A stretch of 20,176 nt of DNA from CAYSLU01 sp964431965 (GCA_964431965.1 CAYSLU010000097.1:1-20176); one strand, 5' to 3'; numbered from the stretch's first letter, positions 7,479 through 15,250 are shown. The notes: a model not told the origin generated them from the letters alone. Program-made: numbers and translations.

Positions 7479-9365
7479 TCACGCCGGACTCTGCACGCGC
7501 GCCGCGCGGAAGCCGCGGCCGCGCCGGACCAGCGACCACGCCTGCGTCCCCTGCTTCACGACCAGCTCGCGGCCGTCCCACGTGGCGGAGGCCGTCGGCG
7601 CATGGCCCGCCGCGAACGCTTCCATCACGACGACCGACGTCAGCGTCCGGGCCGGGGTCGGATTCCGGAGGCGCAGCAGGCCCTCCTGGTGGTTCGGATG
7701 GACTCCGTCGTCCTTCTTGCCGGTTCCCCAGACGGACTGCAGCTCGGCGACGCCCTGCATCACGGGGGTCAGACACGTCAAGCGCATCCGGCCTTTTTCG
7801 CCGCCCGTCTCCCAAGCGTGGTCGCCGCACGGGGTGAACGTCCGGTCGGCCGCGTGCGGCGCGTCATGCGCGTGGAACAGGACGTCAAACGTGGATGGCT
7901 GGCGCGTCGAAAAGTCGTCCACCACAACCCAGACGTCTGGCCTCAGATAGATGAGATGCCGGTCGTACCGCTTGACGCCGAGCCCGTCGGGATAGGCGGG
8001 CGCAACATCGCAGGACACCACGGTCGCGCTGTCCTGCTCGCGCACGGACAGAACACGGGGCCCCCGCTTCGTCCGCCGGTACTCCGTGCACTCGAACCAG
8101 TCGCCGCCGCTGCCCAGCTGGCTCTGGCCGTTGACGAGCGCCGCGTTGTGGAAGTCGGTCTGCTTGAACGCGTATTCCGCCGCATACAGCAGTGGCTCGC
8201 CGTGGGCGAAGATCTGGAACCCGCCGGCGCTCGGCGTCATGTGGCCGCCGCCCACGCACTGGGGATAGTGCGTCAGCGCATGCCAGCCGCCGGGCGGCCC
8301 GCAGAGGATGCCCGCCACGCTCTCGTCGCCGCCCCAGCCCGAGCGCATCATCACCAGGCCCTTGTCCTCGAAGTGATGCGTGAGGCCCAGCGATTCGACG
8401 GAGGCCGCCGGCTTCACCGCGGGGTCGTGCCAGAGCAGGTTGAAGAACGTGCCGCCGGCGGCCGAGATGTCTGCGCCGGCAGTCAAGTCGGCCGCCTTCT
8501 GGGCAATCGGATCGCCATACGCGCCCGCCAGCAGGCGGAGCATGAAGTCCGGCCCGCACCAGAACCACTGCGCCCCGTCGCCGAAGCACATGTGCGTGCG
8601 GCCGCTCCGGATGGCCTTCGCCGGCAGCAGGCTGAACAGGTGGAATGCGGCGAAGCTCCGGAAGTGCGGCGAGAGGGCGAGCGGGTCCCACCCTCCGAGG
8701 TCGCGGATCAGGGCGGCGACATACAGGTAGAACTCCGAGAAGCCCCCGCCGTAGTTGATCCCCTCCGGCGAGGCGCCGTCCGGCCCGAGCGCGTGCGTAA
8801 TCACGCGGATCTTCTCCATCCCCGAGCGCACCCAGGGCGCCAGGCCCGGCACGTCGCCATAGAGCGCGAACGCCGGCACGGCCGACTTCAGGAAGCCGTG
8901 CATGGAGATGTTCCAGCCGTACACGCCGGCTCCGTAGACCTCGTGCATCGCAAACTGCCGGTTGCACTCCTGGCCCACCTCCGTCAGGTACGTCCGCATG
9001 CGCGCCAGGAGTTCCTCCGGCAGGTGGTGGTGAAGCCAGTCGTACAGGATCGCCACGGTGTGGGTGGCGTCCCAGCCGGCCCGGCCCGTTCCGTCCAGCT
9101 GTCCGCCGATCCAGGCGGTCGCGTGGTCGAGGTGCGCGCGGTCGTCCGTCAGAAGGAACGCCAGCGCCGCGTGGGGCATCTCCTTCCGGCCCGCGCACTC
9201 CAGGAGGCGCTTGAAGAAGCCGGCGTACGGCTCATCGCCCAGGCGAAGCCTCAGGGCCTCGAGCTTCGCGGCCGAGAGGTAGAGGCGCGGGTGCACCTGG
9301 TACCAGTCGTTCTCCAGCGACGTCGTTCCGTAGATCACCTCGCTGTCCGGGCACTGGCTCATCAT
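7479..9365 (-). CDS. Heparinase II/III-like polysaccharide lyase (number 1)
   Basis: A 628-residue protein. The N-terminal ~330 residues form an (alpha/alpha) toroid (WDATHTVAILYDWLHHHLP; then SPEGINYGGGFSEFYLYVA with Y205). From about residue 345 comes the heparinase II/III-type beta-sandwich: PQCVGGGHMTPSAGGFQIFAHGEPLL (H375), like the HxHxDxGSF segment of this superfamily. Family members cleave uronate-containing glycans (heparin/heparan, alginate, related) by beta-elimination, using a toroid Tyr and sandwich residues. The usual HxH/Asp context is altered here (HMTPSAGGF), so the substrate cannot be predicted. No signal peptide is visible. Its ATG overlaps the TGA of the upstream XRE-RhuM-Fic gene (ATGA at 9365-9362), so the two are probably translationally coupled. 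Confidence 0.85.
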   Translation of the reverse strand: MMSQCPDSEVIYGTTSLENDWYQVHPRLYLSAAKLEALRLRLGDEPYAGFFKRLLECAGRKEMPHAALAFLLTDDRAHLDHATAWIGGQLDGTGRAGWDATHTVAILYDWLHHHLPEELLARMRTYLTEVGQECNRQFAMHEVYGAGVYGWNISMHGFLKSAVPAFALYGDVPGLAPWVRSGMEKIRVITHALGPDGASPEGINYGGGFSEFYLYVAALIRDLGGWDPLALSPHFRSFAAFHLFSLLPAKAIRSGRTHMCFGDGAQWFWCGPDFMLRLLAGAYGDPIAQKAADLTAGADISAAGGTFFNLLWHDPAVKPAASVESLGLTHHFEDKGLVMMRSGWGGDESVAGILCGPPGGWHALTHYPQCVGGGHMTPSAGGFQIFAHGEPLLYAAEYAFKQTDFHNAALVNGQSQLGSGGDWFECTEYRRTKRGPRVLSVREQDSATVVSCDVAPAYPDGLGVKRYDRHLIYLRPDVWVVVDDFSTRQPSTFDVLFHAHDAPHAADRTFTPCGDHAWETGGEKGRMRLTCLTPVMQGVAELQSVWGTGKKDDGVHPNHQEGLLRLRNPTPARTLTSVVVMEAFAAGHAPTASATWDGRELVVKQGTQAWSLVRRGRGFRAARVQSPA

Positions 9366-10651
9366 TCGTTCCGCCGGTTGATCAAGTTCACGACCACACG
9401 GGCCAGGATATCCTTCTCCGCCGGACGACTCTCGGCAATCAGGAGCGTCATCGCCACGAGCGCGTTGTCGCCGATCCGCTTGCCGCCGTCATTGCGGTAC
9501 AGCGCCGCGTTCTTCTCCAGGAACCACAGGAAGAGCGCCGCCGCGATCCGCTTGTTCCCATCGACGAAGGGGTGGTTCTTCACGAGGAAGTAGAGGAGAT
9601 GCGCGGCCTTCTCCTCGATGCTCGGGTACACGTCCTTGCCGCCGAACGACTGCACAACCGCCGCCAGCGAACTGTGCAAGCTCCCGTCCTTCTCCCGGCC
9701 AAACAGATCCGATCCCCCGAATTGCTTCCGCAGGTTCGCCACGGCCCGCAAAGCCTCCTCGTACGTCACCGCCGCCGCCTCGCGTATGGTGACGCCGGCC
9801 AGCCCCACCCGCTGGTGGTCGTAGTCGTCCAGCAGATCCAGCGCCCGGCTGTAGTCGCCCACGACCCGCAGCAGACCGATGGCTTCGTCGCCGGTCAGCG
9901 TCCGCCGCTCCGCCACATCGGCGATCAGCCGCACGGCTTGGTTGAGTTCCCGCAAACGCCGCTCGTTGACGGTAAACCCCTTCACAATGTGCTCGCGCAG
10001 GACGCGGGTGGCCCAGATTCGGAACTGCGTGCCGCGCTTGGAATTCACGCGGTAGCCGACCGACAGGATGGCGTCGAGATTGTAGAACTCGACCTGGTAC
10101 GTCTTGCCGTCGGCAGCAGTATGTGCAAAAAATGCAACAACTGAACGGCGCTCCAATTCATTGTCTGAAAACACGTTACGCGCGTGCCGGGAAATGACGG
10201 ACTTGTCTCGTCCAAACAGGTCGGCCATCTGGTTGAGGCTCAACCAGATCGTCTCCCGCTCCAGCCGAGCATCGAGGCTCACCGTCCCGTCCGGCGCTCG
10301 ATAGAGCACGATCTCCCCGCCGCCCGGTCCGCCGTACGTTGCCGCCGCTTCCTTGACGCGCATCCGCGTGCGCCGCGGCTTCCCGACGGGCTTCGCTCGC
10401 TTCTGCAGTGCGCCGTACGCGATGACTGGCCTGACGCCGGATGCCTCATGCGACACGACCAGTTCATCGAAGGTCAATCCCACCAGCTTCCCGATTCGGA
10501 TCAGCTTGTCCGGCTGGGGAAACGACTCGCCCTGCATCCAGTTGGAGACGGCTTCGCGGGATACCTTCATCCGAGCCGCGAGGTCCGCCTGGTTCATCCC
10601 GGCCCGGATGAGTGCGTCCTCCAGCTTGGGGAGATTGAGGGCTCTGTTCAT
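9362..10651 (-). CDS. XRE - RhuM - Fic three-domain protein
   Basis: A 429-residue protein with three parts. Residues 1-65 are an XRE helix-turn-helix (MNQADLAARMKVSREAVSNW). Its tail (FDELV...RPVIAY) resembles regulators that are normally fused to ImmA/IrrE-type peptidases. Residues about 112-245 match the RhuM virulence-protein family (GEIVLYRAPDGTVSL; IWLSLNQMADLFGRDKSVIS; SVGYRVNSKRGTQFRIWAT). Residues about 290-429 are a Fic/Doc domain with the catalytic loop HPFVDGNKR (H360, D364, N366). Lys in place of the second Gly is Doc-like, so AMP transfer or phosphorylation are both possible. No inhibitory [S/T]xxxE[G/N] helix was identified. RhuM-Fic proteins of about 330 residues are familiar; the fused N-terminal regulator is unusual. 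Likely a toxin-like or stress/phage-response factor; its target is unknown. It is coupled to the lyase gene downstream. Confidence 0.88.
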   Translation of the reverse strand: MNRALNLPKLEDALIRAGMNQADLAARMKVSREAVSNWMQGESFPQPDKLIRIGKLVGLTFDELVVSHEASGVRPVIAYGALQKRAKPVGKPRRTRMRVKEAAATYGGPGGGEIVLYRAPDGTVSLDARLERETIWLSLNQMADLFGRDKSVISRHARNVFSDNELERRSVVAFFAHTAADGKTYQVEFYNLDAILSVGYRVNSKRGTQFRIWATRVLREHIVKGFTVNERRLRELNQAVRLIADVAERRTLTGDEAIGLLRVVGDYSRALDLLDDYDHQRVGLAGVTIREAAAVTYEEALRAVANLRKQFGGSDLFGREKDGSLHSSLAAVVQSFGGKDVYPSIEEKAAHLLYFLVKNHPFVDGNKRIAAALFLWFLEKNAALYRNDGGKRIGDNALVAMTLLIAESRPAEKDILARVVVNLINRRNE

Positions 10652-10669
10652 GGGGCCGACTGTAACGCG

Positions 10670-10701
10670 GGTATCCGACCGATGTCAAGTTGCGTCAAGT
10701 T
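10670..10701 (-). promoter_or_regulatory. Putative XRE operator and promoter
   Basis: GTCAAGTT occurs twice (10684-10691, 10694-10701), one helical turn (10 bp) apart. On the minus strand these give TTGACG and TTGACA, each able to serve as a -35 box. TTGACG (10698-10693) is 17 bp from GATACC (10675-10670). Tandem boxes over the promoter of an HTH-encoding gene suggest autoregulation by its XRE domain. The leader would be very short. The -10 is weak. Confidence 0.4.
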
Positions 10702-10767
10702 CCAAGAAATCTACGACGACCGAGGGTTCCGCGGTCGGCGGCCTGACGCGGTCGGCTTGTGGGCACC

Positions 10768-10787
10768 GGTCCGCACGGAGGCGGACC
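10768..10787. repeat. Inverted repeat, single copy
   Basis: GGTCCGC and GCGGACC form a perfect 7-bp stem with a 6-nt loop (ACGGAG). It resembles small intergenic palindromes but has no second copy in this window, so membership in a repeat family is not shown. Confidence 0.5.
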
Positions 10788-10895
10788 CTCCAGCTCCCAG
10801 TTCAAGCGTTCCTGGGCGATGGTCCTGGTCGGAAGCCTTGCCATAGAACGTCAGGGTGGGCTTTCCATCGAACGCTTCGTGTCCCATCCCCGGGC

Positions 10896-10921
10896 GTTTG
10901 TAGTTCCGCCTTCAGGCGGTC
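10896..10921 (+). repeat. Palindromic element, family 1, copy A
   Basis: GTTTGTAGT, one base, then CCGCC-TTCA-GGCGG and TC. It is the same unit as 15801-15826: the 9-base head, the TTCA loop and the TC tail are identical, while the stem differs at two base pairs with both partners changed. It lies directly upstream of the possible -10 of the heparinase-like gene at 10984. Confidence 0.85.
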
Positions 10922-10927
10922 CGAGGC

Positions 10928-10933
10928 CATAAT
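10928..10933 (+). promoter_or_regulatory. Possible -10 box of heparinase-like gene 2
   Basis: CATAAT matches the -10 consensus at 5 of 6 positions, 50 bp before the ATG at 10984. The best -35 (TTCCGC, 10904-10909, spacer 18) is weak and overlaps the palindromic element, so the stem would occupy the promoter spacer. Confidence 0.3.
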
Positions 10934-10983
10934 CGCAGCGGCTGGACGAATCGGCCGACCGACCGGATGAAGGAGAGGCACCA

Positions 10984-13023
10984 ATGGACCGTTATCTCAA
11001 GACACGCATCGAGACCATCAGCGAGCGGGATTTCTGGGGAGCGATGAAACCCGCGGCAGGCCTGCGCGATGCCATTGCGGCGGGCCGGTCCGGGCGCCGT
11101 GAGCAGGCATACCGCCTGCTGGGTGAGTACCACTCCCGAGCGATGGCCGGCGAGGCCGAGGCCTTCGTTCAAAGCGTGCGATCCGGCGGCCGCGCCGCGA
11201 AGGCCGCCACGCGGAAGCAGGAGGCCGACCGCGTGCTGCGGCACGACATCGTCGGCTGGCACACGCTCCGCCGGCAGTTCGGGCGCCGGATCGACTTCAA
11301 CGCCGACTTCGGCCGGAGCGGGCAATACGGCTTCCACTACCTCGGCTGGCTGCACCCCGTGCTCAACCAGTACGCCGCCACCGATGACACGAAGTACCGC
11401 GACGGATTCCTCGATATCATCGGACAGTACTACGAGCAGCGGACGGGCCTCATCCACCGGATCCCGCACTTCCATCCCGTCTACTACGAGCTGGGCGCCC
11501 ACGCGAAGGCCAGACTGCTCCTGCCGGCCTACGCCTTGCTGGCCCGCGATCCCGCGGTGAGCGCCGGCGCGCGCGAGGGCATGCTCAAGCTGTTGATGGG
11601 GTTCGGCCGCAGCCTCTTCCGGCTTCAGGAGTCCGGCTATCGCGCCGGCAACTGGCAAATCGTCGGCTGCGCCTCGCTCTATCACCTGGGCGCGGCCTTC
11701 CCCGAGTGGCGCGAGGCGGCCGGCTGGCGGAAGCGCGCCAACGCGCTTCTTGTCGAGCATGCCCGCCGCGACTTCTTTGCCGACGGCGGCCACGGCGAGC
11801 GGTGCTGGGGCTACGGGTTCATGTCCCTGGGCGGCATGATCGATTTCTACGAGTCGGCGCGGCGGCACGGCCTGCTCACGGCCCGGGAGCGGGGATTCTG
11901 GTCGCGCTTCCTCCGGCGCGGCCTGACGTGGTTCGCGCACGCGACCTCGCCGACCGGCCATCACCTCAACTACGGCGACGGCGGGATCAGCTCCGCCCAG
12001 GGCGTGTTCGACACGGCCACCCGCCTCTTCCCGGACCTGGCCCGAGGCCCGGGCCTGCTGGGAGTCGACCGCTCGCATTCGGAGATCCTGCGCCCCAGCG
12101 GCTACGCGTTCATGCGGGGCGGCGGCGACCCGGAGGCGCCCTTCCTCAGCATCAACTTCGGCCGCTACGGCGGCGGCCACACGCACCGCGACCTGCTGGA
12201 CTTCTCCCTGTGGTCCTTCGGCCGCCCCCTGATCGAGGAAGTCGGCCGCTGGGGAAGCTACGACAACCCGCTGGACCCGCTGTTCCGGAGCGAGCAGGCG
12301 CACAACCAGATCGTGATCGAGCACGCGCGCATGGAGCGCGAGAAGCACGAGGCGCACGACGTGCGCTGGCACAGCAGCGAGGACGCGGATGCCTTCAGCG
12401 CCTGGCATGAAGCCTATCCGGGCATACGCATCCGGCGGCAGATCGTCTTCCTCAAGCCCGCCGGCTGGTTCCTGGTCTTCGACACGATCTCCGCGAAGGA
12501 GTACATCTTCCAGGCGAGCAGCTATCTCCATGCTCCCGCCCCGTTCCAGCCGGCTGGCACCGGGCGCTGGCGCACCGCCGGAACGCCGGCGTGCCTGGTC
12601 GCCGTGGCCGAGCCCGCCGAACTCCGGCGGACGGTTACCGGCGTCGACTACGGAAGGGCCGACACCGGCACGGGCGTCGCCGCGCACAGCTACGAGTTCT
12701 CGGCCGAGCGGCACCGCCTGGTGCTCAGCCGCTGGCGGGATGTCGGAGACCCGCGCCCGATCACGTTCGCGATGCTGCTGGTGCCGTTCAAGGGGCGGGC
12801 CGCGCCGCGGGCCGAGCTTCGTCCCCTCGCCGTTTCCGGCCGCCCGGCCGCAGGCGCGGCCGCGTTCGAGGCGCGCGTGGGCTCGCGCCGCGATCTCGTC
12901 GTGTTCAATGGCAACGGAGGCCGCGCGCAGTGTGCCGGACACGCGACGGCGGCGCCGGTCTCCGTTCGCATCGGCCGCCGCTGGACGGACCTGTCATGGA
13001 GCCAGGCCAGGCTCTGGCCGTAA
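10984..13023 (+). CDS. Heparinase II/III-like polysaccharide lyase (number 2)
   Basis: A 679-residue protein with the full heparinase II/III layout. An N-terminal helical toroid (about residues 1-350) contains YYELGAHAKARLLLPAYALL, GNWQIVGCASLYHLG (N223, W224, Q225) and FADGGHGERCWGYGF. The beta-sandwich domain begins near GYAFMRGGGDPEAPFLSINFG and carries GGGHTHRDLLDFSLWSFGRPLI (H399, H401, D403), close to the HxHxDxxxF signature of PL12/PL15/PL21-type lyases. Expected action is beta-elimination on uronic-acid glycans; the substrate is not readable. The start is supported by AGGAGAGG five nt upstream. No signal peptide is visible. It is only distantly similar to number 1 at 7479, so the two probably cut different linkages. 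The following gene on the same strand encodes a small membrane protein. Confidence 0.9.
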   Translation: MDRYLKTRIETISERDFWGAMKPAAGLRDAIAAGRSGRREQAYRLLGEYHSRAMAGEAEAFVQSVRSGGRAAKAATRKQEADRVLRHDIVGWHTLRRQFGRRIDFNADFGRSGQYGFHYLGWLHPVLNQYAATDDTKYRDGFLDIIGQYYEQRTGLIHRIPHFHPVYYELGAHAKARLLLPAYALLARDPAVSAGAREGMLKLLMGFGRSLFRLQESGYRAGNWQIVGCASLYHLGAAFPEWREAAGWRKRANALLVEHARRDFFADGGHGERCWGYGFMSLGGMIDFYESARRHGLLTARERGFWSRFLRRGLTWFAHATSPTGHHLNYGDGGISSAQGVFDTATRLFPDLARGPGLLGVDRSHSEILRPSGYAFMRGGGDPEAPFLSINFGRYGGGHTHRDLLDFSLWSFGRPLIEEVGRWGSYDNPLDPLFRSEQAHNQIVIEHARMEREKHEAHDVRWHSSEDADAFSAWHEAYPGIRIRRQIVFLKPAGWFLVFDTISAKEYIFQASSYLHAPAPFQPAGTGRWRTAGTPACLVAVAEPAELRRTVTGVDYGRADTGTGVAAHSYEFSAERHRLVLSRWRDVGDPRPITFAMLLVPFKGRAAPRAELRPLAVSGRPAAGAAAFEARVGSRRDLVVFNGNGGRAQCAGHATAAPVSVRIGRRWTDLSWSQARLWP

Positions 13024-13167
13024 GCTTCGGCCACAAGAGCCTTGCGCCCCGCGACGGGGGGATGCGACTATCGCGACAATTCGGCCCGGCGAGTTCCGGG
13101 AAGGGTCAGGCACCAGCGAGCGCGGGCTTCGGAGCTGAGGGGGAGCGGGCGGCGGCGCCTGCAAGCC

Positions 13168-13764
13168 ATGGCCGACAAGTGGTACAAGAAGAGCTTTGGC
13201 GCGCACATGCGCGAGCTCGAAGCCGAGCACTACCGCATACTCCAGGAGGAGGATGCGGCGGCCGTTCGGGCGGAGCGCAACCAGCGCGCAAGGAGGCAGT
13301 TTCTCCTCTTCCTGCTCTTCGCCATCCTGGCCGCCTCGACCATCTACCGCGACGAGATCGATGCGGCCATGGCGGCGGGCTACAAGCGAATGGTTGCCGG
13401 GGCCCCAAAGGATCCCCGTCGCGGCGCGCAAGCCGTTGCGGAAGCCAACATCCGGGGCATCAACCGGGAAGCGGAGAGCCGTCAGGCCATTCTCGACGAA
13501 ATCGAGGCTGGCCTCGGGAAACCGACCCGCCCGGAGGACGTTGGCCTCCCGACCCAGGGCGCGGCGAGCAACAAGCTTCAGGCCATCAACGATGCCGCCA
13601 AGATGCGGCAGGCGGTCCTCGACCAGATCGTGCCCGGCTTGGGCAGCGACGAGGCCGACAAGCCGGCCGCCGCCACGAACGGGGCGGCGAAGGGCCTACG
13701 CGGAATCACCAAGCGGTCCGTGCAGAACAAGAAGGTTCTCGAGCAGATCGAAAAGGACGAGTAG
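13168..13764 (+). CDS. Single-pass membrane protein with three internal repeats
   Basis: A 198-residue protein of no recognised family. Residues 1-43 are charged and helical (MRELEAEHYRILQEED). Residues 44-60 (FLLFLLFAILAASTIY) form one transmembrane helix. After it come three imperfect repeats: IRGINREAESRQAILDEIEAGLG (95-117), LQAINDAAKMRQAVLDQIVPGLG (137-159) and LRGITKRSVQNKKVLEQIEKDE (177-198), joined by Gly/Ala/Pro-rich linkers. Each repeat is predicted to be an amphipathic helix. Topology by the positive-inside rule puts the Arg-rich N-terminus in the cytoplasm and the repeats outside. No ribosome binding site is obvious, so the start rests on coding character. It follows the lyase gene by 144 nt, and its stop faces that of GH29 number 2 across 12 nt. 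The function is unknown. Confidence 0.75.
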   Translation: MADKWYKKSFGAHMRELEAEHYRILQEEDAAAVRAERNQRARRQFLLFLLFAILAASTIYRDEIDAAMAAGYKRMVAGAPKDPRRGAQAVAEANIRGINREAESRQAILDEIEAGLGKPTRPEDVGLPTQGAASNKLQAINDAAKMRQAVLDQIVPGLGSDEADKPAAATNGAAKGLRGITKRSVQNKKVLEQIEKDE

Positions 13765-13776
13765 CGGCCTGCGGCG

Positions 13777-14781
13777 CTACAGCTTCAGCTTCCGGATCGT
13801 CTGCCCCATCTGCCGGAGGACCTGCTGCTCCTCGGGGTGGATATCGCCGAAGGGGCGCGGGCCGACGTTCAGGAAGAAGACCGCGTCCTTCGCCTGCACG
13901 GCCCGATAGGTGGCCAGCAGCTCGTCCGCGCTGCGGACCGCGTGGTTCCACGGCTGATACGACCAGCAGTTGACGTTCCACCAGCAGGCCGTCGGCTTGT
14001 CCCCGACCTCGGTGCAGTTGAACCCGATCTTGTTCTCGCCCGGCAGGTCCAGCTCCCAGATCTGGTAGTCCTCGCCCGGCTGCGGAAGCACGTGCGTGTT
14101 GTTGGTGATGACGGCATTCGGCTGCAGCCGGTGAATCAGGTCGTAGGTGCCGGCCAAGTCCCAGGGGCCGCGCGGCTCGAAGAACTCCTCGGCCCGCGTG
14201 TCGCCCCTGATCCAGTTGTTCGCGGGCCAGTATCCATCGAACAGGATGCCCCCGATCTCGCCGAACCGGGTGCACAGCTCGCGGATCTGGCCCTGGTAGT
14301 ACGCGACGTAGCCGGCCCAGTCGGTCTTGTAGGCGGGATGCGTCCAGTCCACGAGCGAGTAGTAGAAGTGCAGGGCGATGCCGCGCTCGGCCAGGGCCTT
14401 CGCGAGCTCGGCGAGCACGTCGCGCCGGAACGCCGTGCGGGTGACCGTGAAGTCGGTCTGCTCCGCATCCCAGAGGCAGAACCCGTCGTGGTGCTTCGAG
14501 GTGATGAGCAGGAACTTCTGGCCGGCCTCGACCATCAGGTCGGCCCATTCCTCCGCGTTGAACCGCGTCGGGTTGAACCGGTTCATGCGCTCGCGGTATG
14601 TCTCGAACGGAATCCGGTCCTGGTAGTAGATCCACTCGCTGCCCGATGTGCTCAGCGCGTACAGCCCCCAGTGGACCGACATGCCGAACCGGGCGTTGCG
14701 GAAGCGCTGCACGCCCTTACGCGACGCCTGCAGCCTGGCCCGGCTCGTATCCTCAACCGCGAAGCCCAGCGATTTTCTCAT
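13777..14781 (-). CDS. Alpha-L-fucosidase-like, GH29 (number 2, catalytic domain only)
   Basis: A 334-residue protein. The start at 14781 is fixed by a near-perfect AGGAGGG seven nt upstream. GH29 marks: FGMSVHWGLYAL (H37, W38), ITSKHHDGFCLW (H97, H98), and GGILFDGYWP with D182 as the probable nucleophile. It ends just after VFFLNVGPRPFGDIHPEE, so it is a bare (beta/alpha)8 barrel without the C-terminal beta domain found in GH29 number 1 and most family members (usually 430-600 residues). NCTEVGDKPTACWWNVNCW replaces the usual segment here, and the acid/base residue is not evident. No signal peptide is visible. It diverges from the phosphoesterase remnant and converges with the small membrane protein gene. 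The substrate may be fucose or a similar 6-deoxy sugar; function is likely but not certain. Confidence 0.88.
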   Translation of the reverse strand: MRKSLGFAVEDTSRARLQASRKGVQRFRNARFGMSVHWGLYALSTSGSEWIYYQDRIPFETYRERMNRFNPTRFNAEEWADLMVEAGQKFLLITSKHHDGFCLWDAEQTDFTVTRTAFRRDVLAELAKALAERGIALHFYYSLVDWTHPAYKTDWAGYVAYYQGQIRELCTRFGEIGGILFDGYWPANNWIRGDTRAEEFFEPRGPWDLAGTYDLIHRLQPNAVITNNTHVLPQPGEDYQIWELDLPGENKIGFNCTEVGDKPTACWWNVNCWSYQPWNHAVRSADELLATYRAVQAKDAVFFLNVGPRPFGDIHPEEQQVLRQMGQTIRKLKL

Positions 14782-14890
14782 CCGTCTCCCTCCTGATGCG
14801 GACAGCGTACAAGATGGCGTCCCGCCACGGCAACCGGGACGTGGCCGAAATGTGAAGCGCGGGGCACAGAGACCTTCCGGATGCGACACC

Positions 14891-15196
14891 TTCCGGGAGA
14901 GTCGCCCGGGCTGGCCCATGCCCATCCACGCGCTGCTGGTCCGGCACGGCGTGACGGCCGTCTTCCACGGGCATGACCACTTCTTCGCCAGGCAGGAGGC
15001 CGACGGCATCATCTGCCAGCTCGTCCCGCAGCCCGGACATCCCGGCGAGGGTGGCTTCGTCGATGCCGCGGCCTGCGGGTACCGATGCGGCGACCTGCAG
15101 GCAGGCGCGGGCTATCTTCGGGTCACCGTCACCGGCCCCGCGCCCACGATCGAGTACCTGCGGACAGGCGCGGCGGTGGCGCCGGCGACCAGATAG
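14891..15196 (+). pseudogene. 5'-truncated calcineurin-like metallophosphoesterase
   Basis: The frame from 14891 encodes RPGWPMPIHALLVRHGVTAV, then FHGHDHFF, QLVPQPGHP, a GYLRVTV strand and IEYLR before TAG at 15194. This is the C-terminal end of calcineurin-like phosphoesterases; GHDH is the last metal-binding motif (GHxH). All upstream motifs (DxH, GDxxD, GNHE) are missing, and no other frame between 14782 and 14890 supplies them. An ATG at 14918 could give a 92-residue peptide, but it would lack the active site. The decayed edge contains ACCTTCCGG twice (14872-14880, 14888-14896). The promoter of GH29 number 2 must lie in or beside this remnant, which suggests that a rearrangement placed the fucosidase here. 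Confidence 0.75.
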
Positions 15197-15250
15197 CGGA
15201 CCGCACCGAGAGTCGGCGACACCTGCCCGCGGCCGCCCCGACCGCTGCAG

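Larger units (their letters stand above)
10652..10983. promoter_or_regulatory. Divergent control region, no gene
   Basis: 332 bp between the divergent XRE-RhuM-Fic and heparinase-like genes. It holds two direct GTCAAGTT boxes near the minus-strand start, an inverted repeat at 10768-10787, a palindromic element at 10896-10921, and a possible -10 plus a strong ribosome binding site (AGGAGAGG, 10971-10978) for the plus-strand gene. No credible small gene is seen. Confidence 0.7.

Noticed and set aside
7602..9593. 663-codon plus-strand frame opposite the lyase
   Set aside because: Antisense artefact; no motif, and it spans the junction of two real genes.
10912..12942. 676-codon minus-strand frame opposite heparinase-like gene 2
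   Set aside because: Composition of an antisense shadow; the plus strand has the GGGHTHRD signature and a good ribosome binding site.
14918..15196. Functional 92-residue protein from the phosphoesterase remnant
   Set aside because: It would keep only the last metal motif and lack the rest of the active site; no ribosome binding site is evident.
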